A stretch of 63,080 nt of DNA from Perkinsus olseni. Its lineage: Eukaryota > Perkinsozoa > Perkinsida. The notes below the pieces were generated by a model. That model ran no database searches and was not told where the DNA came from. It saw only the letters and a list, made by a program, of their open reading frames with translations. This document shows, in pieces, positions 22,294 to 33,803 of the stretch. Within the stretch, counting starts at the first letter, position 1; each line of letters opens with the position of its first letter. Where the stretch lies: positions 1-63,080 of the forward strand of contig JABANN010000139.1 in NCBI GenBank assembly GCA_013115125.1, written 5' to 3'. Both the position numbers and the translations under genes were made by a program.

Positions 22294-22755
22294 TGGTACG
22301 GTACTGGCAAACTGCGAACGCACCAAAAGACCCCTCACCTCGGAATCTTGCGCTGTTGATGAAAGCTGGTGATTGACCGAAAGTTCGACTACGACCAGGT
22401 TAGACGATCGGGCTAGAGCGCCGAGCAGCATCCCAGCGAAGCCATCAACGCAGCGCTATTACAATACTGCAGTTGTCTCTTGATGAGCACACGTATTTTG
22501 ACTGCAAATCGCAAAATCGATCGGAATGACGTGCGCTAACATTACTGGCGTATCGTGCTCGTCTCAAATTTCCATCTGAAAATCATCACTTGAATCTCCT
22601 CCGTACCCTGTAGCGATTCGGTCCTGGAGTGCTGCAATCTACCAGCTCATGTCTAGAGGCTCGTTGCCCCTCGTTCTTAGACGGCTTAGCCGTCACGGCT
22701 AACGGAAGTGCTGGCTGCCTGCCTAGTATTCGGCAGCTCTCCCTTATATTTCAAC

Positions 22756-23648
22756 ATGGTTATGTCCTTTCCCCGCGCTTTCTTAGCTGTCGCCGCGGTC
22801 ACCGTTCCCACCGTCGCGCTGGAGAGATCGGCCTTCGGAAGCAGGCGTTCTATACCTAGCATGAAAGGAGACCCGCGCATTGAGAAACTTCGACGCCAAG
22901 GAGTGAGGCTCAGGCGAAAATCCAAACGCGAGCTTGGAAAATTATTCTCTATAATCTTTCTATACACTAGCACCGCTTGCCTGCTCCATCGAATCGCTGC
23001 TGTCCTTGATTCTCTTTCATCGCAGATTCATGTTTCCGAGGGAACCACAGGGTGCGTGATCAAGCAGGAGTCCCCTCTCGAGAAGATGGCTTTCTTTTTC
23101 AAAGTGACCCCCGAGGAAGGCATCGTTCGCACTCATCTCTGGGACACCACCAAGGGAATGCATTACACATTGTAAGTCGTCAGTTGACTGCGACACGCTT
23201 CGCATGAGCGCTAGGTGTCACCTAGTAGGTGAATATCACCCTGCCCCTTCTCAGCGACAAGAGCCTCTCTGGCTTTCGCGCCGAAGTGGGGCCGAATGAG
23301 AGATCCCAACCCGGGAGTGTGAGCTACCAGGGCAAGAAGAAAGCGGGCGAGAAGGGAAAAGACTGGGCCGAGGTCGAGAGTGCGGGAGTGCTACCGTTCT
23401 CGCACCTAAAGCCGGAGACCGTGGAGACTATGAAGGCTCACGCCCCGAAGGACTTCCCCTACATCAACATTTACATGGCAACCGAGGAGTGCCTCAAAAT
23501 CGCGGAGGCGATCATGAACGACCCCCCGCAGGGGCATGAGCCTGGTAGTGACTGGATTGTTCAAGTTCACCGAGAGAAGGCTGACGCGATGAAGGACGTG
23601 CTGGATAGGATGAATGAAAACCAAAAGAGAGAGATGGTCAGAAAATAG
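22756..23648 (+). CDS. Lineage-type secreted protein, copy 1 of tandem pair
   Basis: Three exons (22756-22902, 23026-23171, 23255-23648) join in phases 0 and 2. The N-terminus MVMSFPRAFLAVAAVTVP is a probable signal peptide. Exon 2 encodes IHVSEGTTGCVIKQES and KMAFFFKVTPEEGIVRTH. Exon 3 encodes DKSLSGFRAEV, a lysine-rich insert, then ESAGVLPFSHLKPET and CLKIAEAIMNDPPQGHE before a charged helical tail. The same exon borders and blocks recur in the next gene (24610-25397), showing tandem duplication. No known family is recognised. It is a probable secreted or endomembrane soluble protein, with the paralogue comparison being the main support. Confidence 0.72.
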
Positions 23649-23777
23649 AAACCTCAGGAGAGAATCTTTCGTGCGTTGTTCATGTTTATCATGTTGTTTA
23701 TGTGTGTGACTCACGGTACTATGCCTCGGCTCGAGTTTTTCTCACGAAGGAGCCACAGGGATTCCCTACGATACAGT

Positions 23778-23780
<3 letters not shown>

Positions 23781-23827
<47 letters not shown>

Positions 23828-23910
23828 CGGCCCAAAAAAAAAAAAAGTGATTGGTGGTGTTTTGTGGGGGGGGGGGCGGGGGGGGGCCGGAGGGGGGGGG
23901 NNNNNNNNNN

Positions 23911-23961
<51 letters not shown>

Positions 23962-24026
23962 CTCCCCCCCCCCCCCCCCACCCTCCCTCCCCCCCCCCCC
24001 CCCCCCCCTCGCGCCCCCCCCCCCCC
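23781..24026. other. Assembly gap flanked by poly-G and poly-C runs
   Basis: A G run of about 47 is followed by a short A-rich stretch and more G-rich sequence. Ten N then stand at 23901-23910, followed by more than 100 nt that are almost pure C. G before the gap and C after it suggests low-quality homopolymer read ends scaffolded across a gap, not biology. Frames of polyglycine or polyproline here are artefacts. Confidence 0.85.
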
Positions 24027-24609
24027 GCTTCACTGCTCCAATCAATAAAGCGATAGGTGCAGTTAGTTTAGAAGGCGCGCCGCTCGGCAGTCTCATCAAA
24101 GTTTGGCGCCTTGAGTGACTGACGAGCGCCGTCACAGTATGGCAGGGCCTCTTGAACGTCTTCGTTGCTGTTATAGTTGAGTTCGAGACTGGCGGATAGG
24201 GGACAGCTCGACGCGATCTTTATCACGTTCGGCAGACTGGAAGTGTGCATGTGTCAAATCCTCGTTCCCGCTCTACTACTCGCTGGCACGGTAGAGCAGA
24301 AACGTCCAGCGGGGATCGTACCGGAAAGTCTCTCCGAGTGAACGGGGCCAGCGTCTCAACCTGGATCGTGTAGAAGCAATTTTAACTTTCAACTGGGATT
24401 AAGTAGGGCATGGCGGCTCGCATGCTGTCTCAGCTGGTGCCACTCGAACCTTGAGTAGTTCCTTACGGTACGTACGAACGACCTTTTCTGGCGGTGCTTA
24501 CTGGTTCCATGCACGCAAACACTCCCACAGTGTTAGCGGCTCACACGACTCACTGCCATTCACAAGCTCAATACGGCAGATTGAGAAGGTTTCCTTGCGC
24601 TCTTAGCCT

Positions 24610-25397
24610 ATGTCCGTCAACTCCATGCTCGTGGTTCTCGCCGCCGTTGTCGCTGTCACTGTGGCATTGCGGAGCGCCGGTCATCGGGAAGAATCTCTCA
24701 GAAATCGCGGAGTAAGGCTCTCTTTCTCACTTTTTTACGGTTTCGTAATTTTTGCACTTCGTCGTTCGGCTTCGTTATTTTTCACTCCGCAGATATCTGT
24801 CACTTTGGACGGGTCAGGGTGCCAGATAGAGCACTCTAACAGCCATGACCTTCGGATTGCTTCTTCGATCTTCGCCTTTTATATGTCGGACGAGGAAGGC
24901 GTCACGAGCTTTAGGTTCGACGACTTCGATAGGAGCCAAGTGTTCGTTTTGTAGGTTTTAGGGGGTCTGCTTGTTCTCATGAGCATTTCTACTCACGGCT
25001 GCGTGTTACGCAAATGTCGTGCTTCATTGAATTAGCAACTGCTCTTTTCAGCGATAAGTTCCATGATTACTTCAAATTGTCGATAACCCATCTCACCGTC
25101 GCGATTGACAGAGGCGAAGGCTTCCCGGTTGAGCACACATGGCGCCTACTGGAAGAGAACGGTGTCTTGCCATTGCGGCTCCTTTCGCCGAATATCCGAG
25201 CAAAACTGAAACGAACTCGCACGACTTTCCAAGACTGTCTCGAGATTGTGGATGCGATTGTTGGTAACCCTCCGCCTGGATATGAAATGTATAAATATGA
25301 TGGTTACTGGTTGAGTGAATTCTACAGAAGAAATCTCGAAGTAATCAGGAAAGTTTTCGTGCAATTGCGGGCTAGAAAGCTGCTCAATCTGCTGTGA
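24610..25397 (+). CDS. Lineage-type secreted protein, copy 2 of tandem pair
   Basis: Three exons (24610-24711, 24793-24950, 25052-25397) have the same phases (0, then 2) as the upstream copy. The signal-like start is MSVNSMLVVLAAVVAVTV. Exon 1 ends ESLRNRG, against EKLRRQG in copy 1. Exon 2 starts ISVTLDGSGC (copy 1 IHVSEGTTGC) and contains FAFYMSDEEGV (copy 1 FFFKVTPEEGI). Exon 3 starts DKFHDYFKL and contains ENGVLPLRLLSPN and CLEIVDAIVGNPPPGYE (copy 1 CLKIAEAIMNDPPQGHE). The lysine-rich insert of copy 1 is absent. Divergence is high, so the duplication is old or the genes evolve fast. Confidence 0.72.
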
Positions 25398-26037
25398 CTA
25401 CTCACCGTTTTATGACGAAGTTATTTTTCTCCATCATGATGATGTAAATGCATGTGTCGCTCAGTCGTGCGGATTGAGTTGAGAACTCAAATGGGCTGGG
25501 CCAGCGAAAAACGAGGCTCCGAAGGGATAATTGCCGCCAATCTTCAACACTGACGGGCAGGACCAAGGAGAGATGAATCGTGATGTGCCTGAACTCACGA
25601 TTCCTCTGTTGGGAGCATTTTGCGATATGGAACTGTCATCAATAGACGGAGCGATGCTTTGAAGTGAGAAACGGTTCTACTGAGTGGTCCTTGCTCAAGC
25701 AGAAGGATTACGGGGAGACCAAGTAGGCGAAATGATCGGGTCGAGACATAGCGATAGATGGTGTTAACCTACACCGAGCGGAGGTGATTTTTTTTACGGG
25801 ATTGCACTTAATCCCCGGGTTACGGTTACCTACGTCGACTCAATGAGAGTGGCTACATGCACATGATATTCCGCACTATACGAAAGATCTTCGTCGAAAG
25901 GTCGTGAGCCACTGTGAGCGCCAATTTATAGCTGGGCATTCGTCATTGCTTCTACCCAGAAATTCTTTTCTTTTCTATGCCGACTCGTCGATCGCTGAAG
26001 CGTTCAGTCGCGAACGCCACAACAGCGGCAGCTCAAC
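25398..26037. other. Spacer downstream of secreted-gene pair
   Basis: No supported gene. A short frame at 25904-26122 may be an upstream exon of the following membrane-helix ORF but has no firm splice evidence. Confidence 0.3.
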
Positions 26038-26373
26038 TTGGATTATCGTCAAGTACAGGCATTGGAGATATCTTTTCACAGTTCGCTGGAGGATCTGCTG
26101 GGTAATAGTGGCGGATGGGTGAAGAATGGTCTGGCGGAACGGCGGCGTAGATTAGGGAGAGCAATTCAAGCTTCCTCGGGAGGCAGAATGCGTTCAACAA
26201 TTCAGATCATATCGACTGAATATTTGTATACAAACGTTCTGGATATTGTTACACTATATAAGATAATTATTGCAATAATAATTATTGCACTGTTACATAT
26301 TCACGTTCTATGCACAACGCCACGCACGATTAACGACCAGCCTGCCATTGATTCGTCATCGCCGCCGCAATGA
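26038..26373 (+). CDS. Possible C-terminal exon of a single-helix membrane protein
   Basis: The frame gives a helical, arginine-containing segment (VKNGLAERRRRLGRAIQ), then IISTEYLYTNVLDIV and one strong hydrophobic helix, IIIAIIIIALLHIHVL, ending in a short polar tail and TGA. The layout resembles a tail-anchored protein. No ATG start is visible near the 5' end of the frame, so earlier exons would be needed. The hydrophobic codons overlap an AT-rich direct repeat (ATAATTATTGCA twice), which could produce such a frame by chance. Confidence 0.3.
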   Translation: MDYRQVQALEISFHSSLEDLLGNSGGWVKNGLAERRRRLGRAIQASSGGRMRSTIQIISTEYLYTNVLDIVTLYKIIIAIIIIALLHIHVLCTTPRTINDQPAIDSSSPPQ

Positions 26374-26530
26374 CAAGCTTCGCGGCAACTTTTGACACGG
26401 TTCCGGTAGCCTCATTCTTGGTAGCGGGATTTCTCTGTCTAATATGGTGGATTATCATACGCATTCTTCATTTCCCCGGTGCTTGCCTCAACAATTCTTG
26501 TACCACTTGAAGTGCTCGAGTCCTTTCACA

Positions 26531-26593
26531 CGTACGGTACGGTACGGTACGGTACGGTACGTGACGTGACGTGACGTGACGTGACGTGACGTG
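26531..26593. repeat. Two-phase pentanucleotide tandem array
   Basis: About six copies of GGTAC (26532-26560) run directly into about six copies of GTGAC (26561-26590), with no intervening sequence. The two units differ in two of five positions (GGTAC versus GTGAC). It lies in the spacer before Listerin. Confidence 0.9.
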
Positions 26594-27121
26594 TCAGAAG
26601 CTATGGTCTTACCGTCCAACGATTCGAAAAAGAAGAATTCCGTTTGACGAAAAGCTTCGCCAAGATCTCGCGAGGCTTCCGTTCTAACGGGAGAGGGTGA
26701 CCTTGGGGACGGAAGCGAACGTACTGGCCCACGTCTCTGTATACGGCTGTGGTAGAGCCGATACTGTATTCTTCACGAGAAACACGAAGCTCGAAGTATA
26801 CGTCTTGAACGTTAACGCTGGTGACGAGAAGGCTCCGATCCGCTCACGGTCAGAATCTGCTTGGTGGTACCCAGCGCTCAGTGCACAATGTGGTAGAATC
26901 GCTTTGCGATAGATTCGTCTTGATCAGTTGCGGGATTTCTGCACGAGGCTTTGTGGCCCTTGCTCGTGTTAGGAGTGACTCCGATCAGTATTTTCCCTGC
27001 GGAAGCATCCAGATCGGGGATACTGTGTGCCTGGCGGAAGTCCTGCTAGTCATCGTACTTGCCACTGCATTGTCGCAATGCCATTGTAGCTCTTAAGAGG
27101 GGGTGCTGGTCTTATCCGTGA
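26594..27121. other. Spacer upstream of Listerin
   Basis: Short frames such as 26697-26912 are present but unsupported. This stretch probably holds the promoter and perhaps a first exon of the Listerin gene; no motif is recognised. Confidence 0.3.
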
Positions 27122-30100
27122 TTGGCTGACTACGACTTCGATCATCGGGCAGATTATCTCGATATTATTCTATATTATGGGATATTTTCAAACTGTTACA
27201 CTAGTATTACTGTCCAGTGGAAGTCCCTTGAGGGAAAGACGGAACGAATACGCCAATTCGAAAATCGAATGCGGGAATTTTGGGAAAATGAGCGAAACAT
27301 TTCCGCTGGGAATTCACCAGAGCAATTCGCTGAATCTCCTGAAAATCTTTTTGTCAATATGCTGATGTCGTACGCGGTGAATGTGATCAGATACGGCACT
27401 TCGTCCAGTCAAAATAGTGCGGCCATGGCTGCGGTTGTTTATTGTGGGCCTGATCCTAGCGTGGGCCAATTATTTCGGAAATTCGGAAAGAAAGATTCAT
27501 TGACGAGGATGAAGGCTTATGAGGAGCTGAGAAGCAGAGTGGAGGATAGTGATGGTAGAGGTTGCGAGTTCGATCCATGGGGGAGGTACTGTCATCTCGT
27601 TTGTTAGAAGCCGATTCGAACGGATTGACTAGTATTTTGGAGCCGTTCGCTGCACACTACCGACGATCAGCGCTGCTGGATCCAGGTAGTATTTTGGGTT
27701 AGAGCGTCAAGTGAGTGAGTAGTCTCAAAATCTTCGCCCCATCACCGTTGAGATCCCGACATGAAGCAGCTTGTAATATTGTAGTAGGTAATGAGAACAA
27801 AAATTTTCGAGTTATCGGATATAAGTAGAAAATGCTGTGCTTGCTCCGCCCAGCTCCGTATGTTCCTCCTTTCAGACTGGCGTTGCCGAGCTGCTATGCA
27901 TAGCATAGTCGGCCTGCTGGTATCTAGGTTGAAGCGCAACGCTATGCGATATATACCGGATATACTTCCCTCGCTGTATCTTGCTGCATTGTAATAAGAG
28001 AGGTGAAAGATTCCTGGGATCGGTAACTTCAATTGATTTTGGTACCTTTGATCGATTCGTAGCGCTCACCTTGAGATCGCTATGGTAGCTTTGTCATTTC
28101 GAGCTGTAAATTTCTTGTCCATCTTATAGATCATAACTACCTGTAAGATAAGCAACGCAAGAATACTGTTATACCTGTATACCTGCGTGGTCATATATTG
28201 CTAGTAGCAATTTGCTACATGCAAAATTTGCATTGCAAATGAGGTTCACTGATTTGACTCTTTGCCCGATTCGGTCACCTATGATAGGTGACCTATCTTT
28301 CTCACTCTATAGGTACGATACTCATTATGAAGTATGCCGATCGGCGTCTGCAGCTCTGGCGATGATTTTTCCTCACCAGAATAAACGGAAAATGGCAATT
28401 TACGACAAGTTCAGGGATCCGGTTCGGAAGGAGGTGCGTGGAAGGAGAGAAATCTTATTGCACGCGGCAGTCATTTCCCTTAGATATGCTGGTTGCTGTC
28501 GTCTGAGTGTACTATGCAAGAATTGGATGAGATATTCGGTTGTAGTGGCGGCGCATCTAAGGTCGATGCTAGTGATGAGAGTGAGGGAAGATATGATCGA
28601 GCTGTTTGTGCAGCGCTCACTGCTGTGCCGAAGTAATAAGGCGAGATAGTTGGCCGTGAAATAATCAATCTGGTATGACCATCTTGGCAATGGTGCGTTT
28701 CAGATGAACAACTCATTAGGCGTATCTTCAGCATTCTTCATCTTGACTATTGTTTACCTAGCCGTATTTCGACCTCCTCGCATCTGGCCTAATAGTCAGC
28801 GCCGAGAGCATCTTTTCTTCTCAGATTCGCGATGATGCCGAACACAAATACTGCGGACCCCGCTATTGTTTCCATGGATTTCATTCACTTTGCACTACCA
28901 CCTTATCGGTCTTCGGTAATTACCACAGAATGATGGATTAAACGAATCAAGGCGAGGACGAGTTCATGCGCCTTTTCGCAGGTGCGGACTGCTGCTCTAG
29001 CACGGTGCTTGCTGCCATTATTCTCGGAGAGTATCTTGAGGTCGAAAGTTGAACACGAGGTTGACCTCGAAAAGATACTCGCATTACTGACAGCCACCCA
29101 AGGTGATCTTACAGTTGGCGCTGCAACCGCACAATTCATACAGGTGTTAGCTGAAGATAGGTAATATATCCGGAAAGCGCTCGCCTTGATGATCGATCGT
29201 GCTCCTCAGTGACTTATGCGATAAACTGGGGTCAAGCCGCAAGCTCCGGCAGACATTATGTAAAACAGTCGCGAGTGGTAGCAAGATTATCAAATCAATA
29301 CCGGCAATCATGCGGGGTATAGCCAGGAACGGCGAGGAGGTGGGGAGGGTTTCTATCAAGTGTATCGGACAGCCGGTACTTGCGAACTTACTCACCGGTA
29401 GAACTCGTCTTGCGCGGCATGTCGTTGAGTAGATGTGAAGCATAGAGTACTGGGTGGGTAGAGGTGGGCTTTTTCTCGTGTTGTAACTTTATGCGCAAAG
29501 TTGAGGCAATCGTACGAGATCGTACAGATAGTATGATAGTTGAAATGCCGCTGGAGTAGTGGAACGGCGTGAATGACAATCCGTTGTAGGCAGGTTGGTA
29601 GCATATATTTAGAGGTAACGCCGAAGAGATTAGAACTGGCCGTCACATATCCCTCGGTTGTTGTTCATGGCAGGTTGTACTAAAGTACTCCGTAGAAGAG
29701 TTGATGCCGAGTATCTTGAGAGCGCTGGGTGCACCACAGCCAGCTCCTCCGCCGAGGGCTGTTTATCAGGTAATAGTGAATCGTCAGTGACCGCGTTCGG
29801 TGATATCTCCCCATCTGTTGGGGCCCGCATGAGGTACCTGCCAATCCCTGTTGTTTATTCCGTCCCGTAATGAATCATTGCTGATAATATAATATTGGAG
29901 GACATTTGTGACTGCGAGAGTTATATAGTCAGTGAAGCTTGCTCAACCGTGATACTACAATAGATAGGGAATTTAGAAAAGCCTCAGAATTACCGAGTCT
30001 CTGATACAGGGTCATTGAACGTCTTGAAGGATATGGGTGATATTATCCGTCGGAGTAACTCGGCCACTTCTCGCCAGATATTCGCCGAGTGCCTGGGGAT

Positions 30101-33100
30101 CATCTCCGCGGACACTAAGTTTTCCCAATGGAAGAACGAGATTATCGACTTGTTCATGGAGTTGGCCCGTCACTTCATCAATTCGGGTAACAAATGCGCT
30201 TTTTCGGTTTTTAGTCGTTTTGATGCTCGACAACCTTGTCCCCCTGTCCACCCCCTGGGTTTCCCTGAGATTAGTTCATGACGATAGTTTCTACCAAGTG
30301 AGTAGCGACAGTAATATATGACAGTAACACAGTACTCAAATACTGCATCAGAAGTACTCAGGGGATTCTATTTACTCGCTAATGCTCAGGCATTGATGAT
30401 ACTCTCCCTCCGCCGAGTGCTACTGCCAAAATTCCCGAGGTGTTTGGCCAGGCCGTTTGCGCCGCCACTCAGGGGATCGCGGATGAAACTCTTGTCGTCG
30501 CTGATGAGGAGTTTCACAATTCTCCGAAGTTCCCAGCTTTGCTCGTACGCTGGCCTCGATCCGACGCTGTTGTCGGCTCCTTGTATGAGGAGAGTTTGCG
30601 GGATTGCAGTTGGGAACAGGTGAAAGCGCTCGCCCAGGTGATCGATCCGAAACGATTGGTACAAGATTTAGTGGCGATTGAAGGATTGCCTGACGTCGCC
30701 TGGGAAACAGTATACGACGGGTTGGACGGAATTCATGTTGAAGATCGCTCGGCGATTTTCTCCTGCATATCCAAGACTTTGCTGGGACGGGGCGAATTCG
30801 ATCGACTGATCGATATTCGTGAACAAACGAAGTGGCCCGAAGTTGAATCTGCATGCATTGAAGATGCGGCAATCGATGCTCTGGTTGACGCAGTTGAGGT
30901 GGAGGCTCCGTGCAGGACCGCGAATAGCAATGGGTTGGTGTCGTTCGATGTTTGGTGCGAGAAAATTGCCCCTACGGGATACGCTGAGGATCTTTTCACA
31001 ACCGAGGAGTTTTGCATGAACTGGGGAGGAGGGGATGTCGAGGCTGCCCGCCACGTTCGGGCACAGGTTCTACCCCGGGCAGTGGCGATTTGCGTCTCCG
31101 AGAATGACCAGGACCATTCTTTCTGGCTGGACGTCATCGATCGGATCGCCACCTGCGATGCGGAGGCCTGTCGCTTGGCTCGTCCAGACTGCGTCAAAAT
31201 TCTCATCGAGCGATTGTTCACGCAGAGAAGGGTATCAGACTGCTGGGCCCCTCTAGCAGTGTTGTTTGCCTTGGGCTGGACAGATTTTGCGGACTCGGAA
31301 ATGCTGCCGAAATTGCATTCTCTTCCTGCGGCTAAAGCGGGGGTTGTATTGGAGCAGCTGGGGCCTCTGGAGAATTTCGCGCGCTCGGAAATTATACGGG
31401 CGGCACTGGAGCTGTCTCAAGCGTGGAATAGCAAGTTCAATGCTGAGGTGGAGAAAGCGATTGATCAGGCAGTTTCTTACGAGGATCAAGAGAGAATCTT
31501 CTCTGTTATGGTTGAGCTGGTGCGGGAAGATACTTCTGTTGATTACAGCAGTTTAGTGAAGCTGCTGTTGCTTCGATTGAAGAATATCAGCGTTGACGGT
31601 CTGGCGGAGGATCTCCTCACGGAAGCGAGTTTGTTGAGGTTGGTATTGAAAATGAGGAAGGGGGAAGTGACCTCGGTGACTCGAGATCTGATTAGAGAAT
31701 TTTGGCAACTGAAATTATCGTCGGGAGATCGCAGCGAAGTGACGGATGCTGCGAAGGTTATCGAGGCACTGGGAGGAGTTGAAGTCGATTCAGAGGTTCT
31801 TGAAAAGTTTTCGCGTATTTTGAAGGGTGATGATGAGGCTGGAGTGGCTTGCTTGTGGAAAATTGGGGCAAAGGGCGAGCCTATTGACCGCGAGAGAGTT
31901 GGGCAAATTACGGTAGTCAATGATGGTACTGCGGACTTATTCACGGATTGTGAGGACCTGCTGGAGAAGGCGACCCTCAAAATGCCGGCGACATCTATTG
32001 TGCCGGAAGAGGTATCAAAACAATTGGGCAGCGAAGCAACACCTGAGTGGATTCTGACACTTCTAGCTTCGCCTGAGGATCACCCAAGGGCGCTGGTCGA
32101 CTGCGGTTGTGCTCGCTTGTGCGAATTGAAGCCAGGAGAGGTTGAGGTGAATCATCAGACCCGAGAGCTTCTTCAGCATGGTTCTCTTCAATTGTGGCTT
32201 TGGGCGTTGCATGTCGATCCTGCCGTCTTAGAGGAAGTTGATACTCGGAAGGTTTATGATGAAGTGATATCGCAGATGAGGAGTCACCCGATCGACGATG
32301 CTAGTGCTGTCGGGCGAGCGCTGTTGGACCTGGACTTGGTCGACCAGGAGTTGCTTGGCTGGCGAGTCCTCACTATGCTATGCATGAGAGGTTTCGAACC
32401 GTTGGATGAAGCCGCAGGACGCTGGCTGATACCGCAAGTTGGACGCGTGATATCGCCGACATTGATTGACGTTGAGACAGAGGAAAGCCAGAATGTAGAT
32501 GGTGTGGTGGCACAGTATACGGCATCAACTAGAGAGCTACTGGGCCGGAAGGAAGCCGCTGATGGCCTGAAGACCGAACTGAGGATCACTCTGCCGCAGG
32601 ATTGGCCAATGGCCAAGGCGAATGTCAAGGTAGGATTTGCCGAGTTTTTTGGAGTGGACCGCTGAAACAGTATCAGTGGTTCCAAGTCGGAAGACTGCAC
32701 CGACGGTAGCTAATTCGAGTAACTTGAAGCTTTCCCGAACGATCAGCTCTTAGAACGATTGTTTCATCGCGTTGTGATATCGTTGCGTCGTCGGCACTAT
32801 TCTTTACTCTCGTTCTTTCGCCGTTCTCGCCCTTGCTGCGTCTGCTACGATGTATGTACAGTGACTTATGGAGCTGAATAATACACCTCTTCATTTACTT
32901 CTGAGCTCGAGTCTTATCAGGTCTCTCCGATACCGGGCGTGCCGTCCTCACGCAACCAGAAGCTAGCATTGGCAGTCCTTCGTGAGATGACCAGAGCGGG
33001 CATGGCATCGGCGTTAAGAATATGGTCGGCCAATGTTGAGAGAATATTCGACGGTGTTGAGCCTTGTGTCATTTGCTATAGCATTGTGAGTATTGACAGT

Positions 33101-33220
33101 AACAGTCTCCCGAATAAACAGTGCAGGACCTGCAAAAATAAGTTCCATAGCGATTGTATTTATCGGTGGTTCAGAACGAGCCAGAAGACGACGTGCCCGC
33201 TCTGCCAGAGCCTGTTTTAG
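27122..33220 (+). CDS. LTN1: Listerin-type E3 ubiquitin ligase (ribosome quality control)
   Basis: Listerin ubiquitylates stalled nascent chains on the 60S subunit. The N-terminal exon contains SQNSAAMAAV and SVGQLFRKFGKKDSLTRMK, matching human VLRKLSKKDVTTKLKAM. Several small HEAT-like exons follow (for example near 28980-29160, 29200-29430 and 30015-30210). An uninterrupted exon of about 2.2 kb (about 30440-32629) carries the helical solenoid and ends LRITLPQDWPMAKANVK. A 291-nt intron (32630-32920) joins this in phase 0 to VSPIPGVPSSRNQKLAL, the RWD-like end, and then IWSANVERIFDGVEPCVI. The C-terminal RING-CH is intact: C-V-I-C, QCRTCKNKFHSDCIYRWF and TTCPLC. Human Listerin reads KACRTCKKKFHSACLYKWF and STCPLC. 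The exact start codon and exons 2-8 are not resolved. One RING next to HEAT-like exons of the right total length makes the identity firm. Confidence 0.88.
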
Positions 33221-33803
33221 GCGTGGTACTCGAGTTTCTCTCCATAAGACGCGACGGTTGTGTTCAGGGCATGAGTCAGTGTGAAATGTCGCGTGGCATT
33301 ACTTCGACAAGAAGAACTCATCATGAGCTCCTCTGTGTGTGAGTTATCAAATGAGATCTGTTCACCAAGCCGAAGAATGTTGAGCTCCCGTTACTAGTCA
33401 ATGCGGTTGCACTTGAGGATGCTGAGGTTGAGTTCTCGTTGACACGTTCTCAGAACGAGAATAACACACACGAGAATTGACACGTTAAAAGAACCGACGT
33501 ATGCGGCGTGCAGTCGGCTAACGGAGGGTACATCGGTAACACTGGATTGAGCCCGAGCTTACGAAGGTTGATCTAGCGCTTCTTGTGGCGCGGAGAGGCG
33601 CGCTGAATTTGAATCCGTGTGGTTTAGAGGCATTTCGTAGAAGCAGTCAGTAATTTTGTCTGACTCCGGACTAAATGACTCCATGGATTCTCTTAGAAAC
33701 TCTCTTGAAAAAGCCGAACTCGGGTCTACTGGATATTCATAATTGACACACAACTACTTTTAGCAAACCAAAGCGAGAATGATCCAGAAACATGCGATTC
33801 AGC
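33221..33803. other. Convergent spacer after Listerin
   Basis: Shared 3' flank of Listerin (+) and the TMEM69-like gene (-). A 64-codon minus frame at 33559-33753 has acidic, ordinary composition but no splice support. The phrase TTCTCGTTGACACGTT/GAGAATTGACACGTT is repeated imperfectly near 33430-33490. Confidence 0.3.

Noticed and set aside
23740-24060. Long polyglycine and polyproline reading frames on both strands
   Set aside because: They are produced by the poly-G/N/poly-C gap and have no biological support.
26260-26300. Palindrome or hairpin around AATAATTATTGCAATAATAATTATT
   Set aside because: On inspection it is mainly an AT-rich direct repeat of ATAATTATTGCA, with only weak dyad symmetry.
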